From positions 1,005,638 to 1,069,637 of the forward strand of contig KZ627153.1 in the NCBI GenBank assembly GCA_002917775.1: DNA of 64,000 nucleotides, given 5' to 3'. Below are positions 22,901 through 33,379 of the stretch, in pieces; the first letter of the stretch is position 1, and each line of letters starts with the position of its first letter. Both the position numbers and the translations under genes were made by a program. Source of the stretch: Glaciozyma antarctica PI12 (Eukaryota > Basidiomycota > Microbotryomycetes > Kriegeriales > Camptobasidiaceae). The notes under the pieces were generated by a model. It saw only the letters and a program-made list of their open reading frames with translations. It was not told where the DNA came from and did not search any database.

Positions 22901-24733
22901 CGAACACCTTGTTGAAAATAGATGGCGGCAAGGTGCGTGGCTGAGCTTGATTGAGCGGAGGTTGAGGCGAAATGCGAGTACGCGAGCAGAGTGAAGGTAG
23001 GCGGAGGATCGAATGGATTTGCGGTAGCTGTAAGATGAAGCGTTAGCTCGTCCCAGAGTGCGCGAGGGAGAAACGCACGTTGATAAGTTGGAGTGCTGAA
23101 AGCTGCGTCCTCGCGATACGGTCCCTCCAGAGTAAATGTGCCCTCCTCCACCTCTCTACCCCTTCCTTTGCCCATCTTCTTCTCCCTCACAATCGTCACA
23201 GCCGTCTGCTTTTTCCCCGACCCAAAACTCTTGCCACAACTCAGTGTCCCAGCTTTCCACTTCGTCGGCTGAGAAACTTCAGGCGCCGGCATCGAAGCTT
23301 TAAGAGACAGCGAGAGGGGCCTTGCTGAACGTCGCGGTTCGGGTAGATAAGTCGCAGCAGGAAGGGAGGGAAAGCTGGAAGTAGGAGGGTCTGAGGTGGG
23401 GAGGGGAGAGCTGGAGGAGAGGTTGGCTTTGAGACTGGGACTGGTCGGTGGGGCCGGCAGTGGAGGAGGAATTCGATGGCGTACTGCAAAATCGATAACA
23501 GGTTAGCTAAGGTGGAAGGAGAGGACTGCTTGGCGAACCTTGAGGAGGGATTGAGGCAGAGCGAGGAGGGTCGCTGAGGATGGCGGACTCCCTCTGAACG
23601 GAATCTCCCTCGTTTGAAGGAAGTGACGAGCGAAGGGGGTTCGGGGGAGTTGTCGAGATCGAGCTAGGTTCTGTGGCCGAAACTGCAATCACGAACGCAA
23701 GTCAGAAGGCGTTGGAGTGTCGCGACTTCCTCGGGCTCACCTCGTGGCTCCTCGTCCACCACCATCTTGCGCGTTCGGAAAATCGGCGTCCGCCTCGGTG
23801 CTCGCGTCGAGCTTTCCCTGAGCTTCTGCGCTGCTTCCGTTTTCGCTCGCCGAGAGCGAGGGAGAGGTACAGGCCCGCCGGCGTCTTCGATCTCGTGAGC
23901 GTAGGGGAATACTATGCGGAGTTCACAAGTCAACGGCGAGCAGCGGAAATACTGTGAGAAATACGCACGAGGCACACGGGCAGCTTCCGGTGTTCGAGAC
24001 CTGTTTGGTGGCCTGGAGAAAGAGGAAGGGGCGTGCCGGCGGCGAGGTCCAGCTGCGCTAGTTGGGAAGGGTTGAGGGCTGGTGCAGTCGTCCTGCTTGT
24101 TGATAGCTGCTGATACGCGTGACGACAGCTCTACGTCGTTGCTGTCTGCTTCGCCTAGGAGCGCAGGAGTCGAGGTTCGCACGGGTTGACGAGCGCCTGC
24201 TCTCCGCCTCGTCGACGGCATCTTCGCAGACGCAGCAGAAGTCTCTGGTGAAGGTGTAAGCTCCTACAATTCCCAAAGGAGGAACACAGCGACGTACTCC
24301 TCTTCAGCAGTCGTTCGTCGTGCAGCGCAAGATGCGTCGCCTTCTCCGAGCTCCCTTCCATCTCCTCATCCGAATCCCCACGCTCGCTCCAACTACACGA
24401 GTCGGAAGCGTAGTTCTCCACCAGCTCCCTTCTCTGCTCCAGATCACAAGGGATATCCGCGGTCGCCGCTCTTTCCTCCGTTCCCGCGCCTGCCGCCGCC
24501 TCGACCAGCACCGCGCCCGCTGCCAGCTTGATTGATAGTTGCGAGTAGGCGGGAGATGCCGAAGAGCATCCGGCGTCCGCGAGTGATGGGGACTTGCTGA
24601 GGAGAGGAGGCGGGAAGGAGGAGGAGGAGAGTGGTCCCGGCGGGGTCGAGGGAGGAGGGAAGGGGCCACCAAAGGCGTGGCTGTCGTTGGCGGTAGGCCT
24701 ACGCCAGAGATCCTCGAGGCGTGCCGCTGCCAT
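19938..24733 (-). CDS. Very large AlkB-type 2-oxoglutarate/Fe(II) dioxygenase
   Basis: About 1,300 residues from roughly fourteen exons. The C-terminal part is an AlkB-like oxygenase: FHDDGETRLGPVVSTLSLG supplies the H-x-D iron ligands, GDVTIMEGHEVQKVFEH the distal histidine, and GLRF...ATARYI the arginine end of the oxoglutarate site. The middle carries a cysteine motif, CDACGN...CYHDSCPNFF, then CSDCGR...CATEGCG, which looks like zinc-binding. A further conserved block (GRQELCEALPYFRAYQGG, KNYHFFPQLIEKGVRYAV) precedes it. The N-terminal 350 residues are Pro/Ser/Arg-rich. I place the start at 24733 (MAAARLEDLWRRP) because a GTACGT intron joins it in phase to the next exon (ELTPSPETSAAS); an internal start at 24221 is possible. 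AlkB enzymes remove alkyl groups from nucleic acid or protein; the substrate here is unknown. Confidence 0.78.
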
Positions 24734-25000
24734 GCTGGCAGCTTGGAAAGGAAGGGGACGAGCGCAGATCAATTCGAGTCGTTGGTGGGCTGGCGAATTC
24801 AATTTACGCGTCGACACGCGCGAGCAGCTCAGCAACAGCAGACGACGAGCTCGCAAACTCCTTTGGTGGTCATCAAGCTCGTTAAAGATTATCGTAAGGG
24901 GGATGCAAGCGGCGAAAACGGAAGACGGGAGGGGAACGAAAAACACGAAGTAGAAGGGGGAACAAGTATGCGCGGGAGGGGAGTCTATGAACAGCACGCT

Positions 25001-28000
25001 CTACCGCGTGAAGAGAGACAGAACGATAGCCTGCACCTGCTGCGTCCAAGAGAGCGTCGTCGGCACCCCGGCCGAGAGGCCCCAGAGCGTTCCCTGAGGG
25101 CCATCGCGGCCAGGAGCGAACGCGAACCCGCCGAGGAGGACGAGGTAGCTGCAGCAGACCGTCAGCTTGAGCGAGGTGAGAGCCAGCAGTGAGAGACGCA
25201 CCTAAGGCAGAGAATGCTTCCGCGGTAGTAGTTGCTGCGACTCTCGATGTAAGTGTAGGTGAGGAGGAAGACGGAGAACAGAATCGCCATGACGTCCCAG
25301 CGCGGGAAGACGAGCCTGGGGAGAAGAGGCCAGAGTCAGCGAGGATTCGAGCAAGGACTGAGAGGGGAGGGACGAACGTAAACGCGCGATGGGCCATGGA
25401 TTCCTTGCCGATGCCGTAGTACGCCGAGAAGGCGAGCATGGCGGGAGCTTGAATGAGGCACACTTGAAGAGCGTACGCCGATCCGATCTCCATCCTATCA
25501 ACGGGCGAGTCAGCGAAGCCAGCGAGGAGGGAGTGAGACGTAGACGAACGAGAGAGCGATGTTGCCGTTGATCGCGAACGAGATGGCGTTCATGAACTCG
25601 GTTGTGTTGGGCACGAGCGCGAAGAGCGTTACTCCAAGCAGCTTCTCGGGAATGCCTGATCCGTCGAGCACGACATCCACGACGTCGACCAGGATCTCTG
25701 CGAAAGTAGCCTCAATTAGCTGCCTTCTCCCCCACCTCACAAAAGGCTAACTCACCAGCGATGATAGCATAAAGCACCGTGCACCCCATCAGCACGCTCG
25801 CACTCTTCGTCCTGCTCCAATTCGGCGCATCGTGACCCCCAGAGCTACCCGCTTCCTCCGCCTTCGTCGCAGCCGACTGCTCCCTCACATGCGACGACTG
25901 CCTCTGCAGGACCGGCGTCGACTGAGTCCTCAACCCTCCCGCACTTGCAACCACCTCGACCGCTCGCGAAAAGTCCTCGGCTGACATGCCGTGCGGAGGT
26001 TCCATGCCCGGTACGAGCGTCTTCGCCGACGACGTTCGAGGAGTGGCGAGAGGGGTGGGAGAGGTGGGACGCTTGCTGGGAAGCTGAGCGGGGGTGACGC
26101 GCTTGTAGAGGGCGGAGCTGCGATCGGGAACGACGAGGGTGATGGGTCGAGGAGCGGAGCCTTCGTGCGTAGGTTGAGCGTTCTGCCAGATTTGCGAGGC
26201 GTGCGTGCGGAGGGAGAACCAGAGGCCGATGAGGTAAGACTATGGAGGGAGAGGTTAGATTGGGCGATGGGTGGAAGGAGGGAGACATACGAAAACTAGG
26301 ATTATCGCGCAATAGTAGGAGAGGACCTTGACGCTGTTCTGATAGAAGGGGTCGTCGACGGGATCGACGTGCTCGTAGTAGCAGTTGCTGCAGTTCGTCG
26401 AGCCGGGGAGGTTCGTATCGCAGCCGGTGCAGGTGAGCTGGAACTAGAGAGTCGCGCAAAGAATCAGCCTTGGCTCTTCGCCAAATAAAGCTTGAAAGAC
26501 ACGCACACTCCCGTAGATCTCGTAGAACAGCGTCGGCGTGAGAATACCGATGATAGCCATGATGAGCATCGTGCTCGTAACGCCCGCACTCCTCGCATTG
26601 AACCTCTGCTCCTTCCTCCGCGTGGCTCCCCCGATCATCGACAGCCCCGGCATGAGGAGAACCGCCGCGAGGATACTCCCGATAATACTCCCCTCGACGA
26701 GCTCCGCCTTCGCCTGCGTAAGAGCAATGCAGTAGAGGATGATCTCGATGATGGAGCCGAACGAGGCGTTGATGACGGCGCCCATTCCGATCGACGACTG
26801 GGCGCTGATGGAAGCGACGGCCATGCCGATAAAGTAGGAGAGAGGGATGACGGAGAGGAGGGCGAGGACGAACATGGTTCCCTGGCCAGCGATGAAGCCG
26901 AGGAATCCTCCGATCTCGTGCTCCTCGACGTGCGGCGCGATAAAGAAGAAGTCGGCGATGACGAAGAAGACGAGGGAGAGGAGGTTGATGAAGAGGATGT
27001 TGACTCCGTCGACCGTGTACTTGTAGTACTGGAGGCCGGCCGCGCGGTAGGTACAGAGGAGGACGGTGGATCGAGGGCCGAAGAGTCGTCCATGCGCCTT
27101 GGCGTCCGCGACCGACTTGCGCGAGACTCGAGGAGCTCGCTGTCCTGCGCGGAGTGGGTACTGAATGCCTTCGGCCTGCGCAGCGTCGCCGGTCGTCGTT
27201 GGGAGGGGAGTGGCGACGAACTTGGGCGGCGAGTGGAAGTGGAGGGAGAGGGGTTCGTTGCTGAGGTGGAGGAGGAGAACCCAGAGGAGTTTCGCCATCG
27301 GAATCGTAAAGACCATGCCCCAACACAGGAGGCAGACGAGGAGCATGAGGGGCGCGACGACGAGGTAGAATCCGACCCAGTACATCACGCGACCGAGGGC
27401 GCGAACGCGGAAAGCGTGCTCTCCTTCCTCGTCCTTGCCGAAATCGTGCAGGTGCGAGGTCCCGCACACGCCGACCGTCTCCTCGCTCGACGACCGAGGC
27501 GCCTTGTCCTTGCCGGCAGTCCCGTATCCCGCCGTGCGATCGCGAAGAAGTCCAGCGCGCTCGTCGGCTCCAGGAACGACAGGGAACTGACTCAAGGCGC
27601 TGCGAGAGCCGGTAGGCGTGGCGGTCCCGTCGTCAAAGCTCCTGCGCGGCTCGTCGGGCAAGTCGAGCTGCGTTCCCTCGTCGGTCCAGAACTGGTTGAC
27701 CGCCGTCGCTTCAGGCCTGAGCGTTCCTCGACTTGAGGCCAACGTCGACCGGTCGTTCGCCTGTCGAGCGCGACCACGCCCGTACGTCTTGCCAGCGTCC
27801 TCGACGTCGTGGTGCCTCAGCGCCTCGCGCACGTCGTCCTCGTCCTCCTCCTCGATATCGTCGTCTCCAACGTTGTCGTCCTCCTCTCCGGGAACGTGAT
27901 CGCTCCAGCCCTCGACGTACTTGCCGAACGGCCAAACGAGGTACCCGCCGAGCTCGTAGATGACGCGCCCGTACTTGCTGCCGCCCCAAGGAACGCACCA

Positions 28001-29435
28001 CAGGAAGGCGCCGACGACGAGGCAGACGAGGTAGAGCCAGATGCCGAAGACGAGGGTCCAGAGGATGTTGCCGGGAGCGAGGTGGCGAAGAGCGGTGGCG
28101 GAGGGGGCGGCGTGGAGGGCGGTTTCGGCGTTGCGAGTGACGGAGCGGGACTTCTTGTAGAGAGCGGGCTTCCAGATGGGAAGACCGAAAGGATGCTCGA
28201 TGTTAATCGCCTGTCGTCGAAGAAGTCAGGACTGCAGGCAAAAAGGAGCGACAAAGGAAGTGCCTTACGTCTTGTCGATCCTTGAGCGTGTACTCGACCT
28301 CTCCTCCGACCTCCGCATCGTCCTCGTCCTCATCCTCGTCCTCCTCCAGGATTCCGCTCTCGATATCTTCCTCGTTCCCACTGTCGTCCTCTCCCTCCTT
28401 AAGCGGCCTCCCCTCCGACATGACTTCGTCGTCCCTCGCCTCCTCCCCATGCCCAACCCTCGCCGACCCAGGACTCAACAGCCCTTCACTCCCTGTCTCC
28501 CACGGCAACGCCCTTTCCGTCCCCGCCTCGCTCGCAAAGTATCCTCCCTCGGTACTCTGGCTCATGACGCTGTCCCTTCCGCTGCGCGAGACGTCCCGCG
28601 ATTGCGCGCCTTCCGTCGAGCGGCGAGCGAGAGGAGGAAGAGCGCCAGGACCGGAGACGGAGCGGTCGAGGTCGGCATCGAGGTCGTAGGAGAATCTGGC
28701 GGGGTTGTAGGAGGTTCGGCGGGCGAAATCCATCTGGGTTCGACGAGCGTCGTACTCGCGCTTGCGAGAGGCCTTTTCCGCTTCCTGTTCAGATTAAAAA
28801 GTGGGTTAGCTCTGCCCTCGTTCACTGCGACGGAGCGAACGCACCTTCTTAACGCTCGCGCGGTCCTTCATCCTCTTCCTAACGAGCTCCTCCCCTCTGT
28901 CCCTCCTCTCAACCTCATCGTCCCCCTCCCTGACCGGCTCCTCCTCCTCCTCAACCTCCCTCGCTCGACTCTTGCTCCTCCCCTTACTCCCACTCGGCAC
29001 CACGCTAGCACTCCTAACCCCTCTCACCGCCTTGCCCTTCCTCTCCCACCCTTCCTCCCCCTCTTCCTCCTCCTCCACCACGCTATCCCCCTCATCAAAA
29101 TACTCCGACGCAGCTGAGAACGGCCTAGAACCCTGCAGGATCCCGGCAGGCTTTCGCGACGGAGAAGGGATCGGAGTCGTCAAAGGCGGAGGGGCGAAGA
29201 GGATGGACGAAGTCGTGCTCGTGCTCGGTGCGCGGGCCTTTCCCTTTGGGCTAGTGAGAGCTGGTGGAGGGGCGCCTCGGCCGAGGGAGGCTTGAGAGCT
29301 GGAGAGGACGGAGGAGGTAGAAGGGAGGGGCGCGGGCGCGAGAGTCGGAGAGGGGCCAACGGTGTCGTCGGAGCTGGAACGGTCATGCGCGTCTGATGGT
29401 CGGCGAGGGGTTGGGGGAGAGCTGGGTGGGTCCAT
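25001..29435 (-). CDS. VNX1: VNX1-type vacuolar monovalent cation/H+ antiporter
   Basis: CaCA-superfamily exchanger of about 1,300 residues, normally in the vacuolar membrane, where yeast VNX1 exchanges Na+ or K+ for protons. The N-terminal third is hydrophilic, with long acidic runs (EEDEDEDEDDAEV near 28330 and EEEDEDDV near 27840). The segment HPFGLPIWKPALYKKSRS precedes the first spans. Membrane block 1 contains GMGAVINASFGSIIEIILY, the alpha-1 cation-binding repeat; block 2 contains ALVPNTTEFMNAISFAINGNIALSMEIGS, the alpha-2 repeat. A variable cytosolic loop separates them (about 25720-26250). Stop at 25001-25003. The ATG at 29435 (MDPPSSPPTPRRP) is chosen; the last third is cut by about eight short introns while the N-terminal half is in long exons. 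The symbol rests on family resemblance to yeast YNL321W, not on function. Confidence 0.87.
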
Positions 29436-30914
29436 CTGGCGGTCTTGAGAGAGTCAGTAGGGGAGGAGGAAGAGAGTGGATTGTGCGAGGATTCGCCCGC
29501 TCGGTGCTGGGCTTCCCGCGTGCAAGGACCCGCTCTTTGGCAGAGCTTTCGCTGGTCCTCGTACGTCTGAAAGGGATCCTTGGCTTCCCTGCCAGCAGAC
29601 TTCCCGTCGAGAGAGAAAGGGAAGCTCACCTCGTCGCGTGAGAGGAAGCGGAGGGTCGGTCGTACGGTGGCGCTGAATCGACTCGGCGAGGTGCTGCTAG
29701 GCGAGAGTGTTACGCTGAGTAGAGCCTAGTGGGGAGAGGAAGAGAGAGAGCGAGTCAGCTTGATGTCGGGAGGGGGACGCTGCTGAGTCCTGAGGAGTCG
29801 TGAGCCTCGACGACCTGCTACACCAGCGACGGCGAGCCGCGCTCAGGTGGTCGACAGTCGTCGTCCTAGCACACCGCACCAGCGGTCACACCAGGCAAAA
29901 ACTCGACTCCAGATGCGCGCCTGTCTCGCCGCCCTCTTCCTTGAGACAGGTTCCACCAGCATTCCTGCCCCATAAGCTGCCCCCGCGCGCGCGTGCAGCC
30001 CATAGCGAGCCTATGCCGACGGTCTCCAGAGTGCGGCGAGCGTACCTTTGGAGCGTCGGTGCCTTCTGAACGAGTTGAAGTCGAGAGAGTAGTCGCGGGA
30101 GGGGCGAGAGGCTTCCAGGCGCGTTGGTGCTGGACGGCGGGTCGGGAATCTACGCCGGGTACAGTAGGTACTGGGGCACGCGAACGGCGGTGAAATGGAA
30201 GGAGGAGGAGGACAAGGGGTGGTGAGAGAAGAAAGAACTCTCAACAACACCGCACGCTGCTGAGGCTCCTTGACAAGCTCCCCAGAGCTCCCCTCTCGCT
30301 CACCCGTTATCGTTAGCTGCTTTTTGTAAGCTTAAGCAGAACAGCTACATTGGTTTCCCCACTGTTCGCGAGACTCGTTACGAAAGCGCATCGAAACGCG
30401 AAGCCAGCGGCCCCTCATTCCTCTCTCCTCCCTCTCGTCTACTTCGAGCTCGAATCCAATCCGATTCTCTCCCGCGCCCCAGGCCCCCTATAAAGCTTCA
30501 TCGCCCTGGTCTAGCACCTGTTTTGAGCCTCCGCAGAGCCCTCTTCTGAAAGCTCCTCGGCTTCGACCTCGCTCCTCGAAGCACGCGTCAGGTTCTGCTT
30601 GACGGGGAGGAAAGTAGTGTAAAGCTTGAGCAGGGTGTTGGAAGGATGCGTGTGGTGCGTGGGGTGGGGGTGGGAATGCGGAGGGAGGGCGGAGGACTCG
30701 AGAGAGCAGTGGTGGGAGAGCGAGCGACGTCGAGGTAGGAGGGGGGACGCTGCCGATCTGTCCTTCACGGAGTCTGTTGAGGGTCAGAAGACGTCGAACC
30801 CTGTGTCGTCCGACCCAAGCATCGAGCAGGGTGGACGCGACGCAGCTCAGGAAGATTGAAGCGACGGAGTCCGTCGGAGCTGCATAAACAGAACAGTCCC
30901 TCATCCTCCAATAC
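29436..30914. other. Intergenic region
   Basis: About 1.5 kb between the VNX1-type gene start and the OsmC/Ohr stop. It includes CCTATAAAGC at 30488. No frame resembles a known protein. It probably contains the antiporter's promoter and a long untranslated leader; a leader exon may exist near 29629. Confidence 0.4.
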
Positions 30915-31706
30915 CTACGCCTCCACGACCCTGATCTCAACCTCCTGTACTCGGAACCCCATCAGCTCCCGTCCCCCCCCACCTATCAGGCCAAACGCAA
31001 CGACTCACCACATTCCCCTTGATGGCCCTCGAGTACGGGCACAACTCATGCGCGGCCATAACCAACTTCCTCATCCCGTCTTCATCTAGTCCAGCGTCCC
31101 TCAAAGGGCCGGCGAGGATTTCCAACTCGACGGCGAGGCGGAAGCCCTACTCTCATTAGCTCCTCCTCCTTCTCGCTGCGGTGGAGAGGGGGAACGCACG
31201 GGAGCTCCAGCGGCGTCCTTGCCGAGAGAAACGAGAGAGCGAACGGTCGTGGCCTTGGGGAGAGGCTTGAGGTCCGGAGAGAGAGTGCCGTGCGTGGCGG
31301 CGAGGGCGGAGAGGAAGCAGGTGCCGTACCTGTTCCTCCCTCCGCGTCAGTTCTTCGCGCTACTACGCTACGGAGAGGGAGACGCACGCCATGCCAAAGA
31401 GCTGCTCGGGGTTCGCGAGACCTTCAGCGGGACCTTTGGTGCCTCCGAGCTGCGGCTCTGGGTTAGCGCGTGTACCGAAAGGGAGGAGGGGAGGCGCACC
31501 TCGGTAGGCATTCCCATGAGGACGCTTAGGTTGCCCTCGGGCGTTGAAGCGGTTCCGGAGGCGCGGGAGCCTTTGGAGCTGGAGAGGGCGGTGTAGAGGA
31601 CTGGGGAGAGGGAGGAGAGGGAGGAGACGCTGCGTGTCGCCGTCGTCGTCTGGGCGAGAGGGCGAGCGGCGAGGTGGACGGAGCGAGTGAGCTGGCGGGC
31701 GAGCAT
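30915..31706 (-). CDS. OsmC/Ohr-family peroxidase, mitochondrial
   Basis: Thiol peroxidase of the bacterial organic-hydroperoxide-resistance family, about 190 residues in five exons. It starts MLARQLTRSVHLAARPLAQ, an arginine- and alanine-rich presequence for the mitochondrial matrix. The two redox cysteines are visible: NPEQLFGMRYGTCFLSAL and HELCPYSRAIKGNV. The last exon, GAGGTTGAGATCAGG onward, joins through a GTGAGT intron to give EVEIRVVEA and the stop at 30915-30917. The enzyme would reduce fatty or organic hydroperoxides using lipoyl proteins. It diverges from the arrestin-like gene across about 280 bases. OsmC/Ohr genes are common in basidiomycetes and ascomycetes and are thought to come from bacteria; the introns here show an old, domesticated copy. 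Confidence 0.88.
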
Positions 31707-31983
31707 TTCTGAGTGTCGGCGTGTGAGTATGGAGGCGAAGAGAGAGTCGGTTGGGAGGAAAGGCGGGGAAGGTCATCGATTCCAATTCACTCAAGTAATT
31801 TACTTACTCTTATTCCAGGATCGTATTGAATGTTTCTCCTTGTAAGTCTCGTTCCTTGAGGTAGTATTCTCCTTGAAAACCAAAGAAAGAGAGGACAACA
31901 AAGTCCGCGGAAGTTGACATTACCAATCGACTCGGCCCAGAGTTGAGTTCCCCAGCTCTTCCTTCGACTACAAACACCTCGCG

Positions 31984-33366
31984 AGTGAGTTCGACTGTTG
32001 CTTCTGCTTGACACGGACACGGGTGGCTGACGGTAGCGCAGTGGATACGGCTGCAACGACACTCCCAGCCTACGCTCACTCGGCCCCTCGCTCGCTACAA
32101 CACTCCTTCTCCCACCTTTCTGTCTCCATCACCTCCCCTTCCGTCGTCAAAGGCTCGACTATCGCCTTCCTCCCCGGCTCTCTCCTCCATCTCACGCTCA
32201 CCCCAGCGAAGCCCAACCTCTCCTCCTCCTTCTCCTCCCTCTCTGCTTCCTTCACGGGTCACACGATCCTCGAAGCCACTGGTTCCCGCAACTCGGAGAA
32301 GCGTACTCTCGCTCGAACCACCGCACAAGTTACTCTCGACGCAGCCAAGGAGGACCCCGAGGAGTGGACGCTGGAGCTACCGATCCCTGAGCTCTCCGAC
32401 TGCTCCTGCGGGTGGTTGGAGTCGGCAGATGCGCAGGGTGGGAGGATATCGCTTCCTCCGACAGTCGATCTGGCAGAAGTCGCGTCGCAGGCGGGGAAGA
32501 AGGTCGGAGGCAAGTTTGTGGTGAGGTACGAGGTCGTCCTCACCCTCTCTCCTCGGCGAGCATTTAAGTCCGACGTATCGTACGTCTCGTTCCCTTCTCT
32601 CTCGTTCCTCTCACTAACGAGACTCCGATACACGGAAGCTTCTCCTTCCCCATCACCATCATCTCCCACTCCCCCACCGACCTCTCCACCGGCCTAACCC
32701 TCGACTCCCCCTCCCTCACTCCCCACCGTCTCAGCACCCTCCTCCCCCCTCTCCAAACCACCATCGTCCTCTCTCCCTCCTCCTCCTCAAACGGATACCT
32801 CACCTCCCCCCTCCTCTCCGCAACCGTACGTCCCTCCCTCCTCCCCCCAAAACGTGCACTAAAAAAACCCTACACAGCTCTCGCACCACCTCTCTCACGA
32901 ACCAGATCACCTCATCGTCCTCCTCACCCTCTCCATCTTCCTCGCCCCGGACCTCCCAGATCATATCCTCAACGCCCTCGGCGTACCGTACAAGATCTTC
33001 TCCCTCGGTCGGAGGATCGTCCCGTTCCAATCCCCTGCGCCGCCGCCGGCGTCGACGAATCTGAGCATCCTGGAGACGGAGAATAGCGTGCATGAGGTGC
33101 AAGTGTTGCAGGGGGAGGAAAGGACGGAGGTCAAGTGGAGCGAAGTGGTGAGGGTTCGGAAGGAGGAGGTGAGGCTGGGACAGAGTTGCGATGGGGAGAT
33201 TCAGGTGAGTTCCTCCTCGCTCTCAGTAACGCCAGGAACACGCTGATTCGCTAAACAGGTCTACGCAATCGTCATCCTATCAACCGAGCCATTCTCCCAT
33301 CGCGCCGAAGGAGTCGTCAGGCTCCTCGGAGCACAAATCGAGCCACCGGCGTACGAGATGCAATAA
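31984..33366 (+). CDS. Arrestin-like protein of unknown function
   Basis: About 380 residues in four or five exons. The N-terminal half has an arrestin-like beta-sandwich look (SITSPSVVKGSTIAFLPGS, then FTGHTILEA), and the C-terminal half has regular amphipathic strands ending STEPFSHRAEGVVRLLGAQI. Internal introns at about 32578 and 33206 are canonical. The start is unusual: the only good initiation codon is formed by splicing, the A at 31984 plus TG at 32042-32043, across an intron 31985-32041 with GTGAGT donor, GCTGAC branch point and GCGCAG acceptor, giving MDTAATTLPAYAHSA. Stop TAA at 33364-33366. It converges on the MFS gene with only 13 bases between stop codons. The arrestin assignment is inference from fold-like pattern; the role is unknown. 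Confidence 0.7.
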
Positions 33367-33379
33367 ACCGCCTTAGATT

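Noticed and set aside
26492-27736. Antisense open frame of 414 codons over the antiporter gene
   Set aside because: It is the mirror of acidic and membrane codons in a GC-rich gene; Asp/Glu-rich composition and no independent conservation.
28282-28689. Poly-serine frame on the plus strand
   Set aside because: It is the complement of the acidic repeat codons of the antiporter's N-terminal part.
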